DNA from: Chloroflexota bacterium
GTDB lineage: Bacteria > Chloroflexota > Limnocylindria > Limnocylindrales > CSP1-4
DNA length: 8,316 nt
NCBI GenBank assembly: GCA_013696275.1
Contig: JACCYW010000058.1
Location: 1-8,316 of the forward strand
Reading direction: 5' to 3'
In this document: positions 1 to 5,707 of the stretch, piece by piece
Position numbering within the stretch: the stretch's first letter is position 1
Layout: every line of letters begins with the position of its first letter
Notes under the pieces: model-generated
The model's database searches: none
What the model was told of the DNA's origin: nothing
What the model saw: only the letters and a program-made list of their open reading frames with translations
Position numbers and translations under genes: made by a program

Positions 1-2048
1 CCGGCTCGTCGGATGCGGCCGGACAACGGGAAGCATGGTTCGGCGGCGGTCTCCATGACCACCTGCCATCGTCGTCCGTACTTCGCTTCAGGCAGTCGGA
101 ACGGCGAGCTCTGGTCGCGGGCCGAGAAACAGATGTAGAACACATCGTCCGGATCGGTCTCGCCATCCGGTCCGCGCAGATCAGCGCCGCTCATCCAGAT
201 GCCGAGGGCGCTCACCATGCCGTTCGACCAGTCGCCGTCTGTCATCACCTGCCCCTCCGGCGTGAACCAGACGATGTCGCCGATCTCGTCGCCGTGGATG
301 GGACGGCCCTGGAACCAGCGCCGGCGGCTAAAGATGCGATGGCTTCGCCGCAGCTCGATGAGCTTGCGTGTGAAATCCAGGAGCTGGCTGTCCGCCTTCG
401 CCCAGTCGTACCAGGAGGTCTCGTTGTCCTGACAGTAGGCGTTGTTGTTGCCACCCTGCGTGCGGCCCATCTCATCGCCGCCCAGCAGCATCGGCACGCC
501 TTGCGAAAGCATCAGTGTGGCCAGCATGTTGCGCTGTTGCCTGGCCCGCAGGGCCTGGACGGAAGGGTCCTCAGTGGGCCCTTCAGCGCCACAGTTCCAT
601 GACCGGTCGTCATCCGTACCGTCGGCGTTATCTTCGCCGTTGGCCTCGTTGTGCTTGCGCTCGTAGCTGACCAGATCTCGCAAGGTGAAGCCATCGTGGG
701 CGGTGATGAAGTTGATGCTGGCATACGGTCGGCGGCCGGTCGATTCGTAGAGGTCAGAGCTGCCGGTGAAGCGGTAGCCGAAGTCGGCCAGCGAGTGCGG
801 GACGCGCCGCCACAGATCACGCACCGTGTCCCGATAGCGGCCGTTCCACTCTGACCAGAGGGGTGGGAAGTTGCCCACCTGGTAGCCCCCTTCGCCTACG
901 TCCCATGGCTCTGCGATGAGCTTGACCACGCTCACCGTCGGGTCCTGCTGGATGAGGTCGAAGAAGGCCGATAGGCGATCGACCTCGTGGAAACCGCGCG
1001 CCAGCGTGGCCGCCAGATCGAACCTGAAGCCGTCCACGTGCATCTCGGTGACCCAGTAGCGCAGGCTGTCCATGATCAGCTGGAGGATGTGCGGGTGGCG
1101 CACATTGAGCGTGTTGCCGGTGCCCGTGTAGTCGGTGTAGAAGCGTTTGTCGTCCGGGACGAGGCGATAGTAAGCCTCGTTATCGATACCCTTGAATGAC
1201 AGCATCGGACCCAGATGGTTGCTTTCCACGGTGTGGTTGTAGACCACGTCAAGGATGACCTCGATGTCGGCCGCGTGGAGGTTCCTGACCATGCCCTTGA
1301 ACTCGGCCACCTGTTCGCCCCGACTCCCGGCACTGGCAAAGCCATTGTGTGGCGTGAGGTAGCCGATGGAATCGTAGCCCCAGTAGTTGTGCAGACCCCT
1401 CTCCACCAGCTGGGGTGAGTCGACATGCTGATGGACGGGCATCAGCTCGACGGTGGTCACACCCAGCGACTGCAGATGGCGGATGGCGACCGGATGGGCC
1501 AATCCGGCGTATGTGCCACGGAGCTCGGGCGGGATACCAGGGTGACGGGCGGTGAAGCCCTTGACGTGGGTCTCGTAGATGATGGTCTCGTTCGCAGCGT
1601 GACGCGGCGGGCGATCGTTCGACCAGTCGAAATAGGGATTGGCGACGATCGAGCGCGGTACGGAGGGCGCGCTGTCCGTGCCGTCGGGCCCGCCGTCGGG
1701 GTCCTCGAACGAGTAGGGGAACACGGCCTGGCCCCAGTGGACTTCGCCTTCGATGGCCTTGGCATACGGATCCAGCAGGAGTTTGGCTGGGTTGCAGCGC
1801 TTGCCCTGCCACGGATCCCACGGCCCATGGACGCGATACCCATATCGCTGCCCCGGCGTCATCTGGGGCACATAGCCGTGCCAGATGAAGCCGGTCACTT
1901 CCGGCAGGTCTGTCCGCGACTCATGCCCGGCCTCGTCGAAGAGACATAACTCGACCCGTTCGGCGACCTCCGAGAAGATCGAGAAGTTCGTGCCGAGGCC
2001 GTCATAGGTGGCACCCAGCGGATAGGGCTGGCCGGCCCAGATGCTCAC
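1..2048 (-). CDS. glgX: Glycogen debranching enzyme GlgX (isoamylase type), 3' end beyond the window
   Basis: The gene encodes a GH13 debranching enzyme that hydrolyses alpha-1,6 branch points in glycogen limit dextrins, in the cytoplasm. I translated the minus strand directly; 682 codons are visible with no stop, so the C-terminus lies off the left edge. Since GlgX/TreX proteins run near 700 residues, only a short end should be missing. Visible regions are an N-terminal CBM48-like module (about residues 9-100, with YPLGATYDG and NPAKLLLDPYA), then the GH13 barrel. All four GH13 regions are present: DVVYNH at 267-272, GFRFDLA with nucleophile D344, IAEPWD with acid/base E380, and TAHDG with D452. 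The chosen start is the GTG at 2048 (MSIWAGQPYPLG); a GTG one codon upstream is equally possible, and no clear ribosome-binding site is seen. It lies 28 bp after aceB on the same strand, so it is probably co-transcribed. Family identity is very secure; exact start is less so. Confidence 0.96.
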   Translation of the reverse strand, partial: MSIWAGQPYPLGATYDGLGTNFSIFSEVAERVELCLFDEAGHESRTDLPEVTGFIWHGYVPQMTPGQRYGYRVHGPWDPWQGKRCNPAKLLLDPYAKAIEGEVHWGQAVFPYSFEDPDGGPDGTDSAPSVPRSIVANPYFDWSNDRPPRHAANETIIYETHVKGFTARHPGIPPELRGTYAGLAHPVAIRHLQSLGVTTVELMPVHQHVDSPQLVERGLHNYWGYDSIGYLTPHNGFASAGSRGEQVAEFKGMVRNLHAADIEVILDVVYNHTVESNHLGPMLSFKGIDNEAYYRLVPDDKRFYTDYTGTGNTLNVRHPHILQLIMDSLRYWVTEMHVDGFRFDLAATLARGFHEVDRLSAFFDLIQQDPTVSVVKLIAEPWDVGEGGYQVGNFPPLWSEWNGRYRDTVRDLWRRVPHSLADFGYRFTGSSDLYESTGRRPYASINFITAHDGFTLRDLVSYERKHNEANGEDNADGTDDDRSWNCGAEGPTEDPSVQALRARQQRNMLATLMLSQGVPMLLGGDEMGRTQGGNNNAYCQDNETSWYDWAKADSQLLDFTRKLIELRRSHRIFSRRRWFQGRPIHGDEIGDIVWFTPEGQVMTDGDWSNGMVSALGIWMSGADLRGPDGETDPDDVFYICFSARDQSSPFRLPEAKYGRRWQVVMETAAEPCFPLSGRIRRA

Positions 2049-2076
2049 CACAGCCAGGTCATGGACTCGGGACCGT

Positions 2077-3672
2077 TCAGTCGAGGTGGCCGTAGGCGAC
2101 CAGGGTGAGGAACTCTGGGAAGTCGTGGGCCAGGACCAGCTTGTCAAGGACGGCCGCCGCCTCGGTGAGTCGCCCAGTGCCGTCCTCCAGACTCGCGGCG
2201 AGCTCGGCGCGGATGGTTCGATAGACCTCGCTCGACATCGTGCCGCCCTCGGCCAGAGCAGAGCCGTGGTGTATCCACTGCCAGAGTTGGGAGCGACTTA
2301 TCTCCGCCGTAGCGGCGTCCTCCATCAGGTCGTCCAGGGCGGCCGCGCCGTTGCCGGCCAGCCACGAGGTCAGGTAGCGCAGGGCGACCGAGATGTTGGT
2401 GCGTACGCCGGTCTGGGTGATCTGCCCGCCATCGATGCCCACGTCGAGCAACTGCCCGGCCGTCACCTCGACATCGTCGCGCAGGCGATGCTTCTGGTTC
2501 GGCCGCTCGCCCAGCACACGGTCGAAGATGGCCATCGCCACCGGCACCAGGTCAGGGTGGGCCACCCATGTGCCGTCGAAGCCGTCGCCGGACTCGCGCT
2601 CCTTGTCTTCGCGGACCCTGGCCAACGCCCGCTCCGTGACCTCAGGCTCGCGTCTGTTCGGGATGAAGGCGCTCATGCCACCGATGGCGTGGGCGCCGCG
2701 GCGGTGACAGGTCCGCACCAGCAGCTGTGTGTAGGCGCGCATGAAGGGCACGGCCATGCTCACCTGGGCACGGTCCGGCAGGACCATCTCGGGACGCGAT
2801 CGGAAGCGTTTGATGAGGCTGAAGATGTAGTCCCATCGCCCCGCGTTCAGCCCCGCTGCATGCTCGCGAAGCTCATACAGGATCTCGTCCATCTCGAAGG
2901 CCGCCAGGATCGTCTCGACCAGGACCGTCGCGCGCACCGTTCCGCGCGGAACGCCGAGTCGATCCTGGGCGTGGATGAAGACATCGTTCCACAGGCGGGC
3001 TTCGTAGCGACCCTCCAGCTTGGGCAGATAGAGATACGGTCCGCGACACGGACCGGAATCGCGCTCCAGCATCTGACGGGCGTTGTGGAAGAGGTACAGG
3101 CCGGCGTCGAACAGACTGGCCGACACGGGATGCCCATCGACCAGCACGTGCCGTTCCACCAGGTGCCAGCCGCGCGGCCGCACGACGAGCGTGGCCGTCT
3201 CATCGTTGAGTGTGTATGACCTTTCGGACGTCTCCAGGGAGAGCTCGCGACGTACCGCGTCGTACAGGTTCTGCTGCCCAGTGATCACGTTCGACCAACC
3301 GGGGCTCAGCGCGTCCTCCATGTCGGCCATGAAGACGCAGGCGCCGCTATTGAGCGCGTTGATCATCATCTTGCGCTCGACCGGGCCGGTGATCTCCACC
3401 CGTCGGTCGTCCAGATCGGCCGGCGCCGGAGACACCTGCCAGGTCGCGCTCCGAACCTGCGCCGTGGCGATGGGGAACTGGGGCATGACGCCGGCGTCGA
3501 GCTCGTTCTGGCGGTCCTGACGGCGCTGCAGGAGCTCGATGCGCCGGCCGTCATAAGCGCGCTGGAGCTCGGCGATGAAGGCGAGCGCTTCTGGCGAGAG
3601 GATGTGCGCCTGCTCGGCGGGGATGGCGGCCGTGACCTCTATCCCCTCGAGGTTCGGCGTGCGGCTCGTCAC
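2077..3672 (-). CDS. aceB: Malate synthase A
   Basis: Malate synthase condenses glyoxylate with acetyl-CoA to give malate and CoA (EC 2.3.3.9), the second step of the glyoxylate shunt and the sink for glyoxylate from ureide degradation. The 531-residue protein matches the A isoform in length and along its whole course (for example GPVERKMMINALN and GHDGTW-like HPD region), not the about 720-residue G isoform. Visible catalytic elements are PRGWH with R167 (E. coli Arg166), the Mg-binding residues E253 (VETI) and D281 (GRWDYIF), and catalytic-base D452 in MEDAATAEISR (E. coli Asp447). The start is a GTG giving MTSRTPNLEG; no in-frame ATG lies near it and no strong ribosome-binding site is visible. 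It begins 24 bp after the FAD-subunit gene and ends 28 bp before glgX. No isocitrate lyase gene is seen in the window, so its role here may be glyoxylate from purines rather than the shunt; that part is inference. Confidence 0.97.
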   Translation of the reverse strand: MTSRTPNLEGIEVTAAIPAEQAHILSPEALAFIAELQRAYDGRRIELLQRRQDRQNELDAGVMPQFPIATAQVRSATWQVSPAPADLDDRRVEITGPVERKMMINALNSGACVFMADMEDALSPGWSNVITGQQNLYDAVRRELSLETSERSYTLNDETATLVVRPRGWHLVERHVLVDGHPVSASLFDAGLYLFHNARQMLERDSGPCRGPYLYLPKLEGRYEARLWNDVFIHAQDRLGVPRGTVRATVLVETILAAFEMDEILYELREHAAGLNAGRWDYIFSLIKRFRSRPEMVLPDRAQVSMAVPFMRAYTQLLVRTCHRRGAHAIGGMSAFIPNRREPEVTERALARVREDKERESGDGFDGTWVAHPDLVPVAMAIFDRVLGERPNQKHRLRDDVEVTAGQLLDVGIDGGQITQTGVRTNISVALRYLTSWLAGNGAAALDDLMEDAATAEISRSQLWQWIHHGSALAEGGTMSSEVYRTIRAELAASLEDGTGRLTEAAAVLDKLVLAHDFPEFLTLVAYGHLD

Positions 3673-3696
3673 CCGGCCGATGCTATCAGCCCGAGG

Positions 3697-4557
3697 TCAC
3701 CAGCCGCCTTCTTCTCGCAGCATCCGGTGGAGGATGCGGCCCGTGACCGCGCGACGGTAGGCCGCGGTGGACCTGACGTCGTCGATGGGCGTTATCTCTC
3801 TCACGATGGTCGCCGCCGCATGGTCGGCGCTCGACTTGCGGGCCGCAGCCCCCTCCAGTACGCCTTCCGTCTCGCGCGCGCGGACCGGTGTGGCAGCCAC
3901 CGACCCGAGCGCCACGCGGACATCGCGCCATACGCCGCCGTCGGCGCGGTAGGCCAGCGCCATGACCACCTTGCTGATGGCCTGGGCGCGACGGGTGCCG
4001 ACCTTGCGGAAGCGCAGCGTGCGACCCGACTGGAGCGGGAACTCCACGCCAAGCACCAACTCGTCCGCCGACCGCGCCGTCTCTCGGTACCCTGTCCAGA
4101 ACCCAGCTGCGGCGATCGTACGTTCGCCTCTGGCGCTGCCCAGCACGATGGCCGCATCGGCCGCCAGCAGGACCGGCAGGGTGTCGCCGGCCGGTGAGGC
4201 ATTGACGATATTGCCGCCGATGGTGCCCCGGTTCTGGATCTGCGCAGCACCGATGGTCGCGGCAGCTTCCGCCAATGCCGGCAGGTGCTCGCGAACGGCG
4301 GACGACCGACGGATCTCCGTGTACGTCGTCAGGGCGCCGATGGTCAGCGTCGCGCCGTCGTGGCCGACCGATATGCCGCGCAGCTGGTCCAATCGCCAGA
4401 TATCCAGGACGTGCTCCGGTGGTTCGCTCAGCTCGCCGGTGATCTGGACCATCAGGTCAGTGCCACCGGCGATGGGTCGCCAGCCAGCGCCGTCCGAGAG
4501 CAACGCGTAAGCCTCCGACAGGTCGCGCGGCGTCGAGACGGGAGGTTCGATGGGCAT
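3697..4557 (-). CDS. Xanthine dehydrogenase-family FAD-binding subunit (CoxM/XdhB type)
   Basis: This 286-residue flavoprotein subunit of a three-subunit molybdenum hydroxylase passes electrons from the [2Fe-2S] clusters through FAD to the final acceptor. The two FAD-contact motifs of the family are present: AGGTDL at 30-35 and GTIGGNI at 111-117, the latter followed by NASPAGD. The C-terminal half contains the usual CO dehydrogenase flavoprotein C-terminal domain (FRKVGTRRAQAIS at about 183-195). Length is normal for CoxM/XdhB and there is no extra cysteine-rich insert such as the [4Fe-4S] loop of 4-hydroxybenzoyl-CoA reductase. The ATG at 4557 lies two bases after the stop of a toxin-gene remnant, with no good ribosome-binding site, so translation may be coupled or weakly initiated. 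The stop is 24 bp before aceB. The electron acceptor (NAD or other) cannot be told from sequence. Confidence 0.95.
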   Translation of the reverse strand: MPIEPPVSTPRDLSEAYALLSDGAGWRPIAGGTDLMVQITGELSEPPEHVLDIWRLDQLRGISVGHDGATLTIGALTTYTEIRRSSAVREHLPALAEAAATIGAAQIQNRGTIGGNIVNASPAGDTLPVLLAADAAIVLGSARGERTIAAAGFWTGYRETARSADELVLGVEFPLQSGRTLRFRKVGTRRAQAISKVVMALAYRADGGVWRDVRVALGSVAATPVRARETEGVLEGAAARKSSADHAAATIVREITPIDDVRSTAAYRRAVTGRILHRMLREEGGW

Positions 4558-4559
4558 GG

Positions 4560-4678
4560 TCAGTCAGCCGTCGGATCGAGCACGACCAGATCGGCCAAGT
4601 ACTGGCGGAAGGACCCACAGTCGCGGGTCAGCAAGCGGCTGCCTGATGCTGCGCATGAGCGCCCACCGTAGCCTTCAT
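4560..4678 (-). pseudogene. Remnant of a vapBC-type toxin-antitoxin module (antitoxin start fused to PIN-toxin end)
   Basis: The spacer between the [2Fe-2S] and FAD genes contains two fragments. At 4678 an ATG opens MKATV, a common beginning of VapB-type antitoxins, but homology stops after about five codons. In another frame, 4652-4560 encodes about 30 residues ending in a stop: SRLLTRDCGSFRQYLADLVV then LDPTAD. This looks like the C-terminus of a VapC PIN ribonuclease (the LLTRD acidic motif, aromatic residue, then a hydrophobic strand ending in DP). No start codon serves that frame locally. The rest of the antitoxin and most of the toxin are absent, consistent with one internal deletion. 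A perfect inverted repeat lies just upstream. The PIN assignment rests on a short segment and remembered family pattern; the antitoxin half is weaker. The fragment ends two bases before the FAD-subunit start, so its stop may now serve translational coupling. Confidence 0.6.
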
Positions 4679-4705
4679 ATGCATACCGTATGGATCGGTA
4701 TGCAT
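4679..4705. repeat. Perfect 10-bp inverted repeat with 7-bp spacer (operator-like)
   Basis: The arms ATGCATACCG (4679-4688) and CGGTATGCAT (4696-4705) are exact reverse complements around a 7-bp spacer. The element is markedly AT-richer than its surroundings and starts three bases after the stop of the [2Fe-2S] gene. On the minus strand it lies immediately upstream of the MKATV antitoxin-like start at 4678, where an autoregulatory VapB operator would sit. There is no T-run after it, so a classical terminator is unlikely. It could still fold as a hairpin in the transcript. The repeat is seen directly; its role as an operator is inferred from position. Confidence 0.75.
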
Positions 4706-4708
4706 CCG

Positions 4709-5191
4709 TTAAGCCAGTCCTTGCTTTGGCGGCGTCTCTGCCGCCTGCCTGATGGCTTCGATGATCTTGGTGTAGCCGGTGCAGCGACAGAGGTTGCCGG
4801 CGATCGCTTCGCGGATCGCTCCCTCCGTAGCCTGCCCGCCATCGTCCAGAAAGGCGCGCCCGGCCATCAGCATGCCCGGTGTGCAGATGCCGCACTGGGC
4901 CCCGCCCGCCTCCAAAAAGGCCTGTTGGAGTGGGCTCAACGCGCCGGTCGCGGGGTCGGCCAGACCTTCGACCGTGCGCACGTCCGATCCTTCGACCTGG
5001 CAGACGGGAACCAGGCAGGCGTCTACGACGGCGCCGTCCACGAGCACGGAGCAGGCTCCACATTCGCCCTCACCGCAGCCCTCCTTGGTCCCGGTCAGGG
5101 CCAGATCCTCACGCAGCGCATCCAGCAGCCGTCGCATGCCCGGTACTGCCAGGTCCACTGCTTCGCCGTTGACACTGAAGCGATAGCCCAT
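4709..5191 (-). CDS. Xanthine dehydrogenase-family [2Fe-2S] subunit (CoxS/XdhC type)
   Basis: This 160-residue electron-transfer subunit carries two [2Fe-2S] clusters that relay electrons from the molybdenum site to FAD. The N-terminal plant-ferredoxin-like domain has cysteines C39, C44, C47 and C59 (EGCGEGECGAC and the later VDAC). The C-terminal helical domain has C100, C103, C135 and C137 (QCGICTPG and LCRCTGY). All eight ligands are present and length is typical. The start is ambiguous between ATG at 5191 and the adjoining GTG at 5194; an AAGG at 5204-5201 sits 9 and 6 bases upstream respectively, so both are plausible. That AAGG overlaps the stop of the decayed toxin gene upstream. Intact coding between two pieces of pseudogene debris suggests that selection has preserved the enzyme. 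Confidence 0.97.
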   Translation of the reverse strand: MGYRFSVNGEAVDLAVPGMRRLLDALREDLALTGTKEGCGEGECGACSVLVDGAVVDACLVPVCQVEGSDVRTVEGLADPATGALSPLQQAFLEAGGAQCGICTPGMLMAGRAFLDDGGQATEGAIREAIAGNLCRCTGYTKIIEAIRQAAETPPKQGLA

Positions 5192-5200
5192 CACCGCCGA

Positions 5201-5204
5201 CCTT
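5201..5204 (-). promoter_or_regulatory. Ribosome-binding site of the [2Fe-2S] subunit gene
   Basis: AAGG on the minus strand lies 6 bases before a GTG (5194) and 9 before an ATG (5191). It overlaps the TAA stop of the vapC remnant (5205-5203), so ribosomes finishing any residual toxin frame would stop right at this site. It is the clearest ribosome-binding site among the hydroxylase and aceB genes, but it is short. Confidence 0.5.
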
Positions 5205-5404
5205 AGCGGACCATCAGCCGCAGGGCCACGGCTGCAGCCGCCTGGTCTCGGTCACGTGTCACGAACTCGATCGCCTCGCCGTCCGCCAACGCTGGGCATT
5301 CCTCGATGGCCACGGCCAGGTGGATGGCGTCCAGAGTGGGTACACGATGGTCGGTCACGATAGGCACGGGTGATCGCGCTCGTATCCACGTATGTCAGGG
5401 TCAC
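5203..5404 (-). pseudogene. Decayed VapC-type PIN toxin gene with central deletion
   Basis: A GTG at 5404 overlaps the antitoxin stop in the GTGA pattern typical of coupled toxin-antitoxin pairs. It opens MTLTYVDTSAITRAY, a textbook PIN-domain N-terminus with the first catalytic Asp (VDTSA). After about 15-18 codons the homology jumps and changes frame. From about 5358 another frame encodes TLDAIHLAVAIEE and then EFVTRDRDQAAAA, the C-terminal half of a PIN domain with its later acidic residues, ending at TAA 5205-5203. Together only about 65 residues survive of a family usually near 130, and the middle, which carries a conserved Glu, is gone. Followed in its own frame, the N-terminal piece runs to a stop at 5250-5248 without PIN similarity. 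The product should therefore be inactive as a ribonuclease. Both fragments are clear by pattern; the family name is general (VapC/FitB-like). Confidence 0.8.
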
Positions 5405-5690
5405 CGATGGTTTCGGTCGGCCTCCAACGCCTCCGACACAAGCCGACCCCAGCCACGGGTCAGTTCGATGGCTTCGTCGCGCGGGAGTGCGGGCGTCCCG
5501 GTACGCGGCAACGTGACCTCCAGGCCGGCAGCACGGATGAGCGCCCTCAGGTCAGCGCGTGGCTCGGAGGGCGGGACCGCCTGGCGCAGGATCTCCCTCA
5601 CCACCGCATTCACGGAACGGCCCTCAGACGTCGCCATGGTCCTCCGATCTGATAGAGCTGGTCGTCGATCCTGGTGATGAGTTGACGCAT
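5401..5690 (-). pseudogene. VapB/FitA-like antitoxin gene, frameshifted in its DNA-binding domain
   Basis: The antitoxin begins at ATG 5690 with MRQLITRIDDQLYQ, the start of a ribbon-helix-helix antitoxin. The matching second part, MATSEGRSVNAVVREIL, is in a different frame starting at ATG 5637, 53 bases later (17 codons plus two bases). One additional base near 5645-5650 would join the two as a continuous protein, with RRT before MATSEGRS. As read, the first frame stops after 26 codons. The second frame is open for 78 residues to TGA at 5403-5401, overlapping the toxin GTG. It could be translated by itself because GGAGG at 5645-5641 sits just three bases before ATG 5637, but it would lack the DNA-contacting strand and so should not bind its operator. 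It lies 17 bp after the large-subunit stop. A sequencing error could explain the frameshift, though not the deletion in the partner toxin. Confidence 0.75.
5641..5645 (-). promoter_or_regulatory. GGAGG in front of the internal antitoxin ATG
   Basis: A consensus Shine-Dalgarno core lies three bases upstream of the ATG at 5637 inside the frameshifted antitoxin gene. The spacing is shorter than ideal (5-9). It is the strongest such match I noticed at any start in the window. It may be chance or may allow re-initiation giving a 78-residue C-terminal antitoxin fragment. Confidence 0.35.
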
Positions 5691-5707
5691 GCGACGATGA
5701 ACGCACC

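Noticed and set aside
1425..1949. A 174-codon plus-strand frame opposite glgX
   Set aside because: Lies wholly within the conserved GH13 coding region on the other strand and has no recognisable motif.
2041..3219. A 392-codon open frame on the plus strand opposite aceB
   Set aside because: It is the antisense shadow of a fully conserved malate synthase in high-GC DNA; its translation resembles no protein family I know.
4679..4705. The inverted repeat as a rho-independent terminator of the [2Fe-2S] gene
   Set aside because: The stem is AT-rich with no T-run after it on the minus strand, and the FAD subunit of the same enzyme lies downstream.
5306..5677. A 123-codon plus-strand frame in the spacer between the large and [2Fe-2S] subunit genes
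   Set aside because: The minus strand here reads clearly as antitoxin and PIN-toxin fragments; the plus frame has no such support.
5684..5695. CGCATGCG palindrome overlapping the antitoxin ATG at 5690 as a possible vapB operator
   Set aside because: Only 8 bp are symmetric and flanks mismatch; too weak to call an operator.
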